64,000 bases of DNA from the NCBI RefSeq assembly GCF_010501015.1, contig NZ_QVML01000002.1, positions 310,001 through 374,000 of the forward strand, in the 5' to 3' direction. The notes beneath the pieces are model-generated. The model worked only from the letters and a program-made list of their open reading frames with translations. It had not been told where the DNA came from and did not search any database. The translations under genes were made by a program, and so were the position numbers. Origin of the DNA: Bacteroides sp. 214. GTDB taxonomy: Bacteria; Bacteroidota; Bacteroidia; Bacteroidales; Bacteroidaceae. Positions 1-9,316 of the stretch are shown here, piece after piece (within the stretch, counting starts at the first letter, position 1; each line of letters begins with the position of its first letter).

Positions 1-86
1 TGAGAATTATAAGTGGAACTTTTGGAGATGGAGAGCGGATAACTCATGGGCGGTTTGATATGGTCTATAATTTAGATAATGAGTAA
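1..86 (+). CDS. 3' end of a truncated gene, unknown product
   Basis: The third frame is open from the window edge to a TAA at 84-86 and would encode a 27-residue tail ending in GRFDMVYNLDNE. The tail resembles the C-termini of Bacteroidota surface lipoproteins, but it is too short to assign. A hairpin at 99-137 follows directly, as expected of a shared terminator between this gene and the convergent gdhA. Another frame is also open for part of the stretch, so coding here is only likely. Confidence 0.4.
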   Translation, partial: RIISGTFGDGERITHGRFDMVYNLDNE

Positions 87-98
87 TAGATATAAATA

Positions 99-137
99 AG
101 AAAGTGCCACCTGGATTACTCCTGAGTGGCACTTTCT
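99..137. terminator. Bidirectional terminator between the edge gene and gdhA
   Basis: Perfect 12-bp inverted repeat: AGAAAGTGCCAC at 99-110 and its complement at 126-137, with a 15-nt loop. It lies 26 bp beyond the gdhA stop codon and 12 bp after the edge gene. The flank is AT-rich on the gdhA side but has no long T run. Confidence 0.75.
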
Positions 138-163
138 GAACTATGACTAATTATACCTATTGA

Positions 164-1498
164 TTATAAAACACCTTGTGCCATTACTGCATTGGCAATC
201 TTCATAAATCCTGCAATGTTTGCGCCTTTTACATAGTTTACATATCCGTCTTCTTCTGTTCCGTACTGTACACAGGCAGCGTGAATATTTTGCATGATTG
301 ACTTCAATTTAGCATCAACTTCTTCGCGGCTCCAACTCAAACGATATGAATTTTGTGTCATTTCCAATCCACTGGTTGCTACACCACCTGCATTGGCAGC
401 TTTGCCCGGAGCGTAGAGAATCTTCGCATCTTGGAATACTTTGATTGCTTCGGGGGTAGAAGGCATGTTGGCTCCTTCGGCAACTGCGATACAACCGTTG
501 GCGATAAGTGCTTTAGCATGGTCGCCATTAAGTTCGTTTTGAGTTGCACATGGCAACGCTACATCACACTTTTCACCCCAAGGCTTAGCACCTTCTACAT
601 ATTTGCAACCGTATGTTTCGGCATATTCGCGAATACGACCACGGTAGAGGTTTTTCAATTCCATTACATAAGCCAGCTTTTCGCTGTCGATTCCTGCAGG
701 GTCGTAGATGTAACCGTCAGAGTCTGACAATGTAACTACTTTACCACCCAGTTCTATTACTTTCTCAGCAGCGTACTGTGCTACGTTACCCGAACCCGAA
801 ATACATATTTCTTTGCCTTTCAGGTCTTGACCTTTGCGTTTAAGCATTTCCATAAGGAAGTAAAGAGTTCCGTACCCAGTAGCTTCAGGGCGAATCAAAG
901 AACCACCAAATTCACGTCCTTTACCTGTAAAGGTACCCGTAAATTCGTGTGTTAGCTTTTTGTACATACCATACATGAAACCGATTTCACGTCCGCCAAC
1001 ACCAATATCGCCTGCGGGTACGTCAGTATCAGGACCGATGTGTTTCCACAATTCGAGCATGAATGCCTGGGTAAAGCGCATTACTTCACCGGCACTCTTT
1101 CCGCGTGGGTGAAAATCAGAACCTCCTTTACCACCACCCATAGGAAGTGTGGTAAGCGAGTTCTTGAATACTTGTTCGAATGCAAGGAATTTCAAAATCC
1201 CAAGGTTTACAGATGAGTGAAAGCGCAATCCTCCTTTGTATGGTCCGATGGCATTGTTGTGTTGCACGCGATAACCCATGTTGATTTGTACATTTCCATT
1301 GTCGTCTACCCATGTTACACGGAATTGATAAATTCTGTCTGGAATACAAAGACGTTCAATGAGGTTTGCTTTGTCAAACTCAGGATGTTTGTTGTATTCT
1401 TCTTCAATCGTGGCAAGAACTTCTTCTACTGCTTGATGATACTCCGGCTCATTGGGAAACCTTCTTTTCAAATCTTCTAATACCTTAACTGCATTCAT
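164..1498 (-). CDS. gdhA: NADP-type glutamate dehydrogenase (GdhA)
   Basis: Cytosolic enzyme that interconverts glutamate with 2-oxoglutarate plus ammonia, linking ammonia assimilation and amino-acid catabolism. The 444-residue length is that of the hexameric bacterial family (about 445-450). The substrate-binding block GPYKGGLRFH is near residues 85-94, and the PMGGGKGGSDFHP block (119-131) carries the expected catalytic lysine at about 124. A Rossmann nucleotide loop (GSGNVAQYA) follows near 236. Coenzyme preference is inferred from family similarity, not shown. It is monocistronic, with its own promoter and terminator. In this gene set it could also run oxidatively to feed fermentation. 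Identification is secure. Confidence 0.97.
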   Translation of the reverse strand: MNAVKVLEDLKRRFPNEPEYHQAVEEVLATIEEEYNKHPEFDKANLIERLCIPDRIYQFRVTWVDDNGNVQINMGYRVQHNNAIGPYKGGLRFHSSVNLGILKFLAFEQVFKNSLTTLPMGGGKGGSDFHPRGKSAGEVMRFTQAFMLELWKHIGPDTDVPAGDIGVGGREIGFMYGMYKKLTHEFTGTFTGKGREFGGSLIRPEATGYGTLYFLMEMLKRKGQDLKGKEICISGSGNVAQYAAEKVIELGGKVVTLSDSDGYIYDPAGIDSEKLAYVMELKNLYRGRIREYAETYGCKYVEGAKPWGEKCDVALPCATQNELNGDHAKALIANGCIAVAEGANMPSTPEAIKVFQDAKILYAPGKAANAGGVATSGLEMTQNSYRLSWSREEVDAKLKSIMQNIHAACVQYGTEEDGYVNYVKGANIAGFMKIANAVMAQGVL

Positions 1499-1562
1499 TT
1501 CTTTTTTCCTTTAAATGGTTCGTTTATATAACTATTTTCTTGTCTTTTTTTGTTTGACGTTG

Positions 1563-1593
1563 CAAAAGTACAACAAAAAAACATTTGAACAAA
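1563..1593 (-). promoter_or_regulatory. Promoter of gdhA
   Basis: On the minus strand a -33 TTTG (1590-1593) is followed after exactly 19 nt by TACTTTTG (1563-1570), matching the Bacteroidota housekeeping promoter TTTG-N19-21-TAnnTTTG. The predicted leader is about 60 nt. Confidence 0.75.
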
Positions 1594-1763
1594 CAAAATA
1601 TGATAAAAATGATTGTATTTGCATCTTTTTGTTTATTGTTATTGAATAATTATACTTTTGTGATAGGAAACTAAGGTTTTTGATGAATAATTGCTTGTTT
1701 AATCTATAGAAATCCGAAAAATAGAATCCAGTGTCTCTATATTCATCATTTTATGTAAAATAC

Positions 1764-1793
1764 TTTGTTAAGTATGTTTTTTTTGTAAATTTG
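1764..1793 (+). promoter_or_regulatory. Promoter of the thioredoxin-domain gene
   Basis: TTTG (1764-1767), 18-nt spacer, TAAATTTG (1786-1793). The start codon is 38 bp downstream. Confidence 0.6.
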
Positions 1794-1831
1794 ACGAAAT
1801 AAGATTTTTAATACCAACAAAACTACAAAAT

Positions 1832-4027
1832 ATGAAAAAACTATTTTTTATTACTCTCTCCCTGTTTTTTGCGACGATATTGTCTGCTAAAGAATTTGTT
1901 GTTAATAATCCTGTATTCGAATTTACCACCTCGGGCATCGAGAGTGTAACCAAAATAGAATTCAGAAAAAATGAAACGCGTGTGCATATTCGCACTGATT
2001 TTGTGCCTGGCTGGTGGATAAAGTTTGAAAAGACAACTTTCATAGAAGACTCGGACAGTAAAGAAAGATGGTATGTTACACGTATGGAGAAAGGTGAACT
2101 TGATGAGAAAATACGTATGCCTGCCTCTGGAGACTCTGCTTTTGTGATATGCTTTCCTCCAATTGATAGAAAGAAAGTAAAAAAGCTTAATTATGGGAAA
2201 GGTGAGGAAACTAGAGTTTTCGGAATATCACTGAACCCGAAAGAAAAGCCGAAATCAAAAGAAGTTCCCGGTGAAGTATATGCTTGGATAGACAGGGAGC
2301 TAGGCAAAGCTAAAGAAAAAGCACCAATGAATTTAGATGCGGGTGAGTTCTTCCGAAAAGATACTGTACATATAATTGGCTATATCAATGGCTACAAACC
2401 CGAAGCCGGATTTAAAACCGGAATAGTATATACTGCAAATGAAATTACCCGTGAGAATTATCCCACTGTTGTTGAAGTGTACGAAGATGGCCGCTTTGAG
2501 TGTAAATTTATTATGAATCATCCGAAGTGCATGAATATTATTATCAATGAGAAGCCGGTTAGTGTTTACTTGGAACCGGGGCATACGATAGCTGTACTTC
2601 TTGACTGGAATGAATACCTACTGGCCGACAGATATAGGAATATACGGTATAATTTTAAAAATATCATCTATAAAGGACCACTTGCAAAAGTGAACAGTGA
2701 GCTGTGCGAGGCTTACCTAAAAATAAGAGAAGTAGATGCTGCAACTATACATAAAAGTGGATTTGATCAGGATCCGGATAGCTTTGCTGCTTACATAGAA
2801 TCCATGACTGCCGACTATTGTGCTGATATAGAGAAAATATTGGCAGATGATACTCTTTGTCCGACAACTAAGGTTGTACTACGCAACAATATGATTCTTG
2901 AAAAATGGGTGTGGTTATTGAATTATGATATGCAAAAGGGGCGGAATCAGGAGCTTCCAATCGAGTTTTACAGTTTTCTTCGTGAAATTCCGCTGACATC
3001 ACCTCACTTGATGCTTTCGTCCCAATTTTCGGTTTTTGTAAATAGGTTTGAGTATTGTGCACCATTATTTAAAGCAAATGTAGTACAGACGTCGGCGAAA
3101 GTGCTTCATCCCGAAAAGTCATTTGAAGAATATCTATTTGACGAATTGAAACTGAAGAAAACTCCAGAAGAGACAGCACATTTTGAAATGTATGAACGAC
3201 TAAAAACCGGAGTAGCTTTGAGTCAATATGAATTGGATGCGTTTAATAAAAAAAACAAAGAGATCATTGAAAAATATTCGGAACAGCATAAAAAATATAT
3301 TGAAAAATATATTAAACCTTTGAGGTCAAAGGTTGAGTACAATCAATTAAACCGCCAATTGACTGTATTGCAGCTGAAGGATTCTATATATACTGATGTA
3401 TTAAAACTTGAACCGGGTGTTGTTTATGACATCACTAAAGTTCGTGAATTGGCTTCCTTCTTTAAGGGAATGATGAATCGCGAAGACTCAAGAGTGTATC
3501 TTAATAAACTATCCAAAAGTCTCAAAGAACCCTTCCTTAAATCGGAAGCGGAAAGAATTTACAATCATTATTTCCCAATAGGAGAAAAAACGGCTCATGA
3601 ATTACCTGTCGATATGAAGGGCACAAATGTATTTAAACAGATGATAGACCCACACAAAGGAAAATATGTGTTTGTTGATTTTTGGTCAACCTCTTGCGGA
3701 CCTTGTATATCTGGTATCAAAAAAATGAAAGAAACACGCGAGAAGTATAAAGATCATCCGGATGTGGCTTTTGTGTTTATTACCTCCGAAAGAGATACTC
3801 CGTTAGGAAAATATAACGATTTTGTGGCGGAACAGGAACTTATCAATACGTACAGAATCAGTTCCGACGATTTTTTGTATTTGCGCCAATTATTCAAATT
3901 CAATGGAATACCTCGTTATGTGTTGGTAGATAGAGAGGGGAAGATTGCAGACGATAATTACTCTATGTATTTATTTTCAACACATATAAAAGAACTTTTG
4001 AAAGAGCCCGAGTCGCCAACAAATTGA
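1832..4027 (+). CDS. Exported TlpA/thioredoxin-fold protein
   Basis: 731-residue exported protein. A signal peptide covers about residues 1-19 (lysine pair, hydrophobic run, ending near ILSAKE). There is no lipobox cysteine, so it is probably periplasmic. The first 590 residues match no family I can name; they contain a lysine/glutamate-rich helical stretch near 460-500. The C-terminal 130 residues form a thioredoxin-like domain: FVDFWSTSCGPC contains a CxxC pair at Cys622 and Cys625, and a cis-proline loop (GIPRYVLVD) follows. Bacteroidota use such large TlpA-like proteins as thiol-disulfide oxidoreductases of the envelope. Substrate unknown. It stands alone with its own promoter. Confidence 0.85.
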   Translation: MKKLFFITLSLFFATILSAKEFVVNNPVFEFTTSGIESVTKIEFRKNETRVHIRTDFVPGWWIKFEKTTFIEDSDSKERWYVTRMEKGELDEKIRMPASGDSAFVICFPPIDRKKVKKLNYGKGEETRVFGISLNPKEKPKSKEVPGEVYAWIDRELGKAKEKAPMNLDAGEFFRKDTVHIIGYINGYKPEAGFKTGIVYTANEITRENYPTVVEVYEDGRFECKFIMNHPKCMNIIINEKPVSVYLEPGHTIAVLLDWNEYLLADRYRNIRYNFKNIIYKGPLAKVNSELCEAYLKIREVDAATIHKSGFDQDPDSFAAYIESMTADYCADIEKILADDTLCPTTKVVLRNNMILEKWVWLLNYDMQKGRNQELPIEFYSFLREIPLTSPHLMLSSQFSVFVNRFEYCAPLFKANVVQTSAKVLHPEKSFEEYLFDELKLKKTPEETAHFEMYERLKTGVALSQYELDAFNKKNKEIIEKYSEQHKKYIEKYIKPLRSKVEYNQLNRQLTVLQLKDSIYTDVLKLEPGVVYDITKVRELASFFKGMMNREDSRVYLNKLSKSLKEPFLKSEAERIYNHYFPIGEKTAHELPVDMKGTNVFKQMIDPHKGKYVFVDFWSTSCGPCISGIKKMKETREKYKDHPDVAFVFITSERDTPLGKYNDFVAEQELINTYRISSDDFLYLRQLFKFNGIPRYVLVDREGKIADDNYSMYLFSTHIKELLKEPESPTN

Positions 4028-4035
4028 CGCGTATT

Positions 4036-4209
4036 TTATTTCTTCTTTAGTGATTTGTATATCGGGATAAAAACAAATGCTCCCGACATAAGAATGGTAA
4101 CAATGATTGGTCCGTCAATGCGTTCTGCGCTGATAAGTACGATGTAGCATAGTGCTCCCCAGAGGAGTACCAAGCAAACTATTTGTGTTTTAGAAAGAGA
4201 GCGTTTCAT
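4036..4209 (-). CDS. Small two-helix membrane protein, function unknown
   Basis: 57-codon ORF read from the minus strand, from ATG at 4207-4209 to TAA at 4036-4038. It has a basic N-terminus (MKRSLSKTQ), a first hydrophobic helix near residues 10-27, a short polar turn (SAERIDG), a second helix near 34-50, and a lysine-rich end (SLKKK). This layout is typical of a small inner-membrane protein. A TATCTTTG promoter box sits 22 bp upstream of its start, so it need not depend on read-through from maeB. It faces the 3' end of the TlpA-like gene. Comparative data would be needed for a role; clean composition and promoter make it likely real. Confidence 0.65.
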   Translation of the reverse strand: MKRSLSKTQIVCLVLLWGALCYIVLISAERIDGPIIVTILMSGAFVFIPIYKSLKKK

Positions 4210-4230
4210 TTCAGAATTATTTTAAGAAAG

Positions 4231-4238
4231 CAAAGATA
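4231..4238 (-). promoter_or_regulatory. -7 promoter box of the small membrane protein
   Basis: TATCTTTG on the minus strand, 22 bp upstream of the ATG at 4209. It lies directly downstream of the maeB terminator stem and partly uses its T tract. Confidence 0.5.
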
Positions 4239-4243
4239 AAAAA

Positions 4244-4269
4244 AGTGCCGGAAACTTCTTCCCGGCACT
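4244..4269 (-). terminator. Rho-independent terminator of maeB
   Basis: 8-bp GC-rich stem: AGTGCCGG (4244-4251) pairs with CCGGCACT (4262-4269), with a 10-nt loop. On the minus strand it is followed by a run of T residues, 25 bp after the maeB stop codon. Confidence 0.9.
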
Positions 4270-4294
4270 CGCTTTATTATTAAGAAACTGTTTC

Positions 4295-6577
4295 TTAATC
4301 TTTTCGCTTGTTGAATACCATTGCGTCAATCACTGCTACTGCCGTGATGTTTACAATGTCTCTTACTGAGCTTTCGATATCCGTGAAGTGAATAGGCTTG
4401 TTTAATCCCATTTGAATAGGTCCGATTAGTTCGCTTTCGGTCATAGATTGTATAAGCTTATAACCGGCATTCGCCGAACTGAGGTTGGGGAATATTAATG
4501 TATTCACATCCTTTCCTTTCAATCTTGTGAATGGATATTTGGCATCGCGCATTTGCTTGTTTAATGCAAAGTTTACCTGCATTTCTCCGTCTATAAGTAA
4601 GTCCGGGTAATTCTTCTGCATGTAATCTACTGCTTTGTGCACCTTTGCCGGACTACCAGCCTGGTCAGATCCAAAGTTAGAGTAGGAGAGCATTGCCACT
4701 ACCGGTGTGTTATTGAAGAAACGTACGGTTTTCTCTGCTAGGCGAGCCACGTCAATCAACGTATCCGAATCAGGATGACGGTTAATCAAGGTGTCTGCTA
4801 AGAAGTATGTACCTTTTTTGGAGTTTAAGATATGCATGGTTGCGAAGTGCTTAAATCCTTCCTGAATACCGATAACTTCTTTTGCTACCTTAATTGTATT
4901 GCTGTACTTGGTATATAATCCGGTGATGAATGCATCCGCATCTCCTGTTTCCACCATCATCATGCCGAAGTAATTGCGTTCAAACATCTTGTCGTTGGCT
5001 TCTTCGTATGTAGCACCTTCGCGAGCGCGTTTTTGCGAAAGGATACGTGCATAACGTTCGCGACGTTCCGCTTCGCAGTCGTGGCGCAGATTGACAACTT
5101 CGATACCTTCCAAACTTAAGTCAAGCTCTTTGGCGAGTTTGGCAATGCGCTCATCGTTACCTAACAAAATAGGATGACAAATACCTTCTGCCTTTGCTTC
5201 TACCGCCGCCTTTAGCATATTAGGATGTGTTCCTTCTGCATATACCACGCGTTGCGGATTGGTACGGGCTGTTTCATAAAGTTGACGGGTGAGTTTGGAC
5301 TCGTATCCCATTAATTCGCGTAAATGTACCTGATAATCGTCCCAGTCTTCGATTGTTTTTCGGGCAACCCCCGAGTCCATAGCTGCTTTGGCTACTGCCA
5401 TAGATACAACGGTTATTAGTCGTTGGTCTACAGGTTTGGGGATGATATAGTTTTTACCAAAACTAAGGTTATTTACTTTATAGGCTTCATTTACTACATC
5501 CGGAACAGGTTGTTTTGCCAAATCAGCAATAGCATGTACCGCGGCTATTTTCATTTGTTCGTTGATAGCACTTGCATGTGTGTCTAGTGCTCCACGGAAA
5601 ATATATGGGAAACCGATTACATTATTTATCTGGTTAGGATAATCCGAACGCCCTGTAGCCATAATCAAATCAGGACGAGATGCCATGGCTTCTTCGTATG
5701 ATATCTCAGGAGTAGGGTTGGCAAGCGCAAACACGATAGGCGTTGGTGCCATGCTTTTAATCATCTCTTGCGATACTACATTTCCTTTGGAAAGCCCCAA
5801 GAATACGTCGGCATCTTTCATGGCATCAGCCAATGTTTGTACGTCTGTACGGCTTGTGGCGAAGTAACTTTTTTGCTCATTGAGGTCGGTGCGGTTTTTG
5901 CTGATAGCGCCTTTACTGTCGAGCATTACAATATTCTCCAGTTTAGCACCCAGAGAAATATATAGCTTGGTACATGATACTGCCGAAGCTCCTGCACCAT
6001 TTACTACAATCTTAACTTCGTCTATTTTCTTTCCGGCAATAGTCAATGCGTTGAGTAAGCCGGCACTTGAGATAATCGCGGTACCATGCTGGTCGTCGTG
6101 CATCACCGGTATATCTAATTCTTCTTTCAGGCGGCGTTCAATTTCAAAACATTCCGGTGCTTTAATATCTTCCAGGTTTATTCCACCGAAAGTTGGAGCA
6201 ATGGCTTTTACTGCTTGAATAAATTTTTCGGGATCTTTCTCGTCTATTTCAATGTCAAATACGTCGATTCCCGCATATATCTTAAAGAGTAACCCTTTAC
6301 CTTCCATAACTGGCTTTCCTGCAATTGCGCCGATGTCCCCCAACCCCAGCACAGCAGTTCCATTAGATATAACAGCTACTAAGTTTCCCTTAGCAGTGTA
6401 TTTGTACGCGTCTTGTGGATTCTTTTCAATCTCAAGACATGGTTCGGCAACTCCCGGAGAGTATGCCAATGATAAATCTTTTTGCGTGCTGTAAGGCTTA
6501 GTCGGGATAACCTCGATTTTACCGGGCTTTCCTTGTGAGTGGTACAGCAGCGCTGCTTCTTTTGTAATCTTTGCCAT
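4295..6577 (-). CDS. maeB: NADP-dependent malic enzyme with phosphotransacetylase-like C-domain
   Basis: Oxidative decarboxylation of malate to pyruvate, supplying NADPH. The 760-residue length fits the MaeB architecture. Residues 1-430 are the malic enzyme ([13 protein letters not shown] near 37-50; DDQHGTAII near 160; VNGAGASA nucleotide loop near 193). Residues 430-760 are a phosphate acetyltransferase-like domain, which in characterised MaeB proteins is regulatory, binding acetyl-CoA, rather than catalytic. It lies 22 bp downstream of metY on the same strand, so the two may be co-transcribed, and it ends at a strong terminator. Confidence 0.95.
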   Translation of the reverse strand: MAKITKEAALLYHSQGKPGKIEVIPTKPYSTQKDLSLAYSPGVAEPCLEIEKNPQDAYKYTAKGNLVAVISNGTAVLGLGDIGAIAGKPVMEGKGLLFKIYAGIDVFDIEIDEKDPEKFIQAVKAIAPTFGGINLEDIKAPECFEIERRLKEELDIPVMHDDQHGTAIISSAGLLNALTIAGKKIDEVKIVVNGAGASAVSCTKLYISLGAKLENIVMLDSKGAISKNRTDLNEQKSYFATSRTDVQTLADAMKDADVFLGLSKGNVVSQEMIKSMAPTPIVFALANPTPEISYEEAMASRPDLIMATGRSDYPNQINNVIGFPYIFRGALDTHASAINEQMKIAAVHAIADLAKQPVPDVVNEAYKVNNLSFGKNYIIPKPVDQRLITVVSMAVAKAAMDSGVARKTIEDWDDYQVHLRELMGYESKLTRQLYETARTNPQRVVYAEGTHPNMLKAAVEAKAEGICHPILLGNDERIAKLAKELDLSLEGIEVVNLRHDCEAERRERYARILSQKRAREGATYEEANDKMFERNYFGMMMVETGDADAFITGLYTKYSNTIKVAKEVIGIQEGFKHFATMHILNSKKGTYFLADTLINRHPDSDTLIDVARLAEKTVRFFNNTPVVAMLSYSNFGSDQAGSPAKVHKAVDYMQKNYPDLLIDGEMQVNFALNKQMRDAKYPFTRLKGKDVNTLIFPNLSSANAGYKLIQSMTESELIGPIQMGLNKPIHFTDIESSVRDIVNITAVAVIDAMVFNKRKD

Positions 6578-6599
6578 AAGTTTTTCGTATAAAATGCGT

Positions 6600-7874
6600 T
6601 TACTGTAACGCTTGTTTTATGTCTGCGATAATATCGTTTGCGTTTTCTATTCCTACTGATAGTCGGATGAGGTCGGGTTGTACGCCAGCTTCTACCAATT
6701 GCTCATCAGTCAATTGTCGGTGTGTATGGCTAGCCGGATGTAATACGCAAGTACGCGCATCGGCTACATGGGTAACAATAGCAATCATTTTTAGTTTATC
6801 CATAAACTCCACAGCTTTTGCTCTGCCACCTTTCAGCCCGAATGAGATAACTCCACAAGAACCATTTGGCATGTATTTCTTAGCCAGATCGTAGTATTTA
6901 TTTCCAGGAAGGTCGCAATAATTTACCCACATTACTTTTTCATTTTCCTGTAAAAACTCTGCAACTTGTTTTGCATTGCTGCAATGTTGCTTCATGCGTA
7001 GGTGCAAAGTCTCTAATCCAATATTGAGCAAGAAGGAGTTCATAGGTGATTGAATACTGCCGAGGTCTCTCATTAACTGAGCAGTTGCTTTGGTGATGTA
7101 CGCTCCCTTACCAAAATCAGCAGTGTATGTCACTCCGTGATAGGATTCATCAGGGGTACATAATCCCGGATATTTATCAGGGTAAGCGCTCCAGTCGAAA
7201 TTTCCGCTATCTACAATACAACCACCTACTGCTGTAGCATGACCGTCCATGTATTTGGTTGTAGAGTGTACTATAATGTCTGCTCCCCACTCAAAGGGGC
7301 GGCAGTTAATCGGTGTAGGGAACGTGTTATCAACAATCAACGGTACTCCTTGCGCATGTGCTACGCGTGCAAATTTCTCTATATCAAGCACTTCGAGTGA
7401 AGGATTGGAAACCGTTTCGCCAAACAAGAGTTTAGTGTTAGGACGAAACAATGCTGCAATCTCTTCTTCTGTTGAATCGGGATGTACGAAGCTAACCTCA
7501 ATACCTAATTTCTTTAACGTTACTGCAAACAAGTTGAATGTTCCTCCATAAATGGCGGAGGAGCAAACGAAATGATCGCCAGCCTGACAGATATTGAATA
7601 TAGCATAAAAATTAGCGGCTTGTCCACTTGATGTAAGCATGGCAGCCACACCACCTTCCAACGCAGCGATTTTAGCAGCCACATAGTCATTAGTGGGGTT
7701 TTGCAGGCGAGTATAAAAATAACCACTTTCCTGTAAATCGAATAAACGTGCCATCTGTTCACTCGATTCATACTTGAAGGTTGTACTTTGATATATAGGT
7801 AATACGCGTGGTTCTCCATTCTTAGGAGTCCACCCCGCTTGTACGCATAGGGTTTCTGGTTTTAATTTCGACAT
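6600..7874 (-). CDS. metY: O-acetylhomoserine sulfhydrylase / aminocarboxypropyltransferase
   Basis: PLP enzyme converting O-acetylhomoserine and sulfide to homocysteine and acetate in methionine synthesis. 424 residues, usual for the family. The Cys/Met-metabolism fold is evident from YTRLQNPT (54-61), SSGQAAN (82-88) and the PLP lysine in HSTTKYMDGH (Lys207). Length and the insert near residues 220-250 fit MetY better than cystathionine gamma-synthase or lyase. It is first in a possible two-gene unit with maeB. The cysteine-synthase-like side reaction seen in some members is possible. Confidence 0.93.
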   Translation of the reverse strand: MSKLKPETLCVQAGWTPKNGEPRVLPIYQSTTFKYESSEQMARLFDLQESGYFYTRLQNPTNDYVAAKIAALEGGVAAMLTSSGQAANFYAIFNICQAGDHFVCSSAIYGGTFNLFAVTLKKLGIEVSFVHPDSTEEEIAALFRPNTKLLFGETVSNPSLEVLDIEKFARVAHAQGVPLIVDNTFPTPINCRPFEWGADIIVHSTTKYMDGHATAVGGCIVDSGNFDWSAYPDKYPGLCTPDESYHGVTYTADFGKGAYITKATAQLMRDLGSIQSPMNSFLLNIGLETLHLRMKQHCSNAKQVAEFLQENEKVMWVNYCDLPGNKYYDLAKKYMPNGSCGVISFGLKGGRAKAVEFMDKLKMIAIVTHVADARTCVLHPASHTHRQLTDEQLVEAGVQPDLIRLSVGIENANDIIADIKQALQ

Positions 7875-7929
7875 AATTCTGATTTGCTAAAAGATTGAAT
7901 TTTGCTCTAAAAGTATTTTAAACTGTCGG

Positions 7930-7937
7930 CAAAATTA
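7930..7937 (-). promoter_or_regulatory. Possible -7 box of metY-maeB
   Basis: TAATTTTG on the minus strand, 55 bp upstream of the metY ATG. No TTTG is seen at the usual -33 distance, so support is partial. Confidence 0.35.
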
Positions 7938-8011
7938 ATAAAATAATAATAATGTGATATCAGATGGCCTCTTTTTATACGAAATATAACATTCTTTTGA
8001 GCAAATAGGTT

Positions 8012-9229
8012 CTACTTTTTGCTACGGTGCGAGAATGTATATCCTAAGTTCCAATATAAATACTGTGCCCGACCAAAGTTGTTGGCTCGTATTCCAAAGG
8101 TTCCAAAGAGATTATCCTTCAGATAGAGTTTGATACCAAGTATCTGGTAAAAGCGCTTGTCGTAGTCACTGCCATGTATGATGTCGTAGCCCAGGTGGGC
8201 AAACATAGAGTAGGCGGGCATCATAATTTCTCCTTTCATAGAAATACCTACCGAAAATCGTTCGCTAAATCTTCCCAAGTGTACACGGTCGTAGTATTTT
8301 CCGCTTTCGGGATGTATTTGTCGCCAGGCGCTAATTCCGGCACTCTCATCGTAAGTAGCCTCAATACTTGGTCCCCATTTGTAGCGGTAGTTATTGCGGA
8401 ACATGTGCGAGTAGCTAAGACCCAGTACTTTGAATTTACGCTTGGTATAGATGTCGGGGAGTCCGGTACCTGTGGTGTCTACTTTTGCTTCGCGCGAAGT
8501 AACTAAAAACATGAGGTCGTGCTCTATCTTCTTTTCGAATGGTGGCGGAGTGAGTAAGCCGCTCAAATCGGGTAGGAGCTCTTTTCTGTTAAAGTGATAT
8601 GCCAGCTCTACAAAACCCGAAAGTATGTTCAGCCCTTTGTTGGGTAGTGAATTTGCTCCGTTCGAAAAATGTGTAAATCCTGCACCTGCATGTAAATCCA
8701 GCTTGTTGGAGAGTTTCCACTTGAAATATAAATTCCCCGCTACGTGTATATTAACTGTCGATCCTAACGCAATGTTGTTAGGATTATCGAACGGGTCGTA
8801 ATGTTTCCAATTAAAGGATGCTCCAAGATTCCATTCGTAGTTTAGGGTAATGCCGGGTCGCTTCTTAGACTGCCACAGTTTAGCTCCTTGAAAGAAATAA
8901 AGCGAAACAGGAACTCCTAAATCATCATGCCGGCGATAGAAATTGGCTACATATAGACCAATGCCTAAATAGGGCATGCCATAGGCATAATCCTTCCAGT
9001 CGTCTCCTTGTGCAGAGAAACCATATTTTATGGAGTAAGAGGCATAGTGTGGTATTTCGTGTTCGCCCGACACAAATTCGTTGGTGGGGAATACGGCTCC
9101 GTCAGTAATATTGAAAGTAATAAAGCTGGGTGCTTTGGCCTTGACAGTAGATACTGTGTCCTGCTCATTGGCAGAAACAAATGTGGCGTATAAAGTAACT
9201 AGAAAAAGTAGTATACTATTTTTTTTCAT
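8012..9229 (-). CDS. Outer-membrane lipid A deacylase-like (PagL / acyloxyacyl hydrolase) protein
   Basis: 405-residue exported protein with a signal peptide at about 1-20 (ending TFVSANE). The segment 55-215 has alternating aromatic residues of a beta-barrel and contains FTHFSNGAN with His187, Ser189 and Asn190. This matches the catalytic H-x-S-N signature of PagL-type lipid A 3-O-deacylases. The C-terminal half (220-405) looks like further beta strands ending in an aromatic-rich YWNLGYTF segment, making it about twice the length of the Pseudomonas enzyme. It would act on lipid A in the outer membrane. Function rests on the motif and predicted topology only. Confidence 0.75.
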   Translation of the reverse strand: MKKNSILLFLVTLYATFVSANEQDTVSTVKAKAPSFITFNITDGAVFPTNEFVSGEHEIPHYASYSIKYGFSAQGDDWKDYAYGMPYLGIGLYVANFYRRHDDLGVPVSLYFFQGAKLWQSKKRPGITLNYEWNLGASFNWKHYDPFDNPNNIALGSTVNIHVAGNLYFKWKLSNKLDLHAGAGFTHFSNGANSLPNKGLNILSGFVELAYHFNRKELLPDLSGLLTPPPFEKKIEHDLMFLVTSREAKVDTTGTGLPDIYTKRKFKVLGLSYSHMFRNNYRYKWGPSIEATYDESAGISAWRQIHPESGKYYDRVHLGRFSERFSVGISMKGEIMMPAYSMFAHLGYDIIHGSDYDKRFYQILGIKLYLKDNLFGTFGIRANNFGRAQYLYWNLGYTFSHRSKK

Positions 9230-9251
9230 GAAAAGCTGCTCTGGTGAGTTG

Positions 9252-9259
9252 CAAAGATA
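9252..9259 (-). promoter_or_regulatory. -7 promoter box of the PagL-like gene
   Basis: TATCTTTG on the minus strand, 23 bp upstream of the start codon. No clear -33 element was found. Confidence 0.5.
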
Positions 9260-9285
9260 GTCTTTTATGTTGGTACGCGTTTTTG

Positions 9286-9316
9286 AGAATTAGTTTTTTA
9301 ACATAAAACTAATTCT
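9286..9316 (-). terminator. Possible terminator after the glycosyltransferase gene
   Basis: Perfect 12-bp inverted repeat (AGAATTAGTTTT at 9286-9297, complement at 9305-9316) with a 7-nt loop, abutting the glycosyltransferase stop codon. The stem is AT-rich and lacks a following T run. Confidence 0.45.

Larger units (their letters stand above)
1499..1831. other. Divergent AT-rich intergenic region
   Basis: This 333-bp spacer separates the divergent gdhA and thioredoxin-domain genes. It holds one promoter for each. I see no further gene, hairpin or repeat; the central part is simply AT-rich. Confidence 0.7.

Noticed and set aside
1128..1349. Short ORFs antisense or out of frame within gdhA and other genes
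   Set aside because: They lie wholly inside well-supported genes, in other frames, without motifs or promoters.
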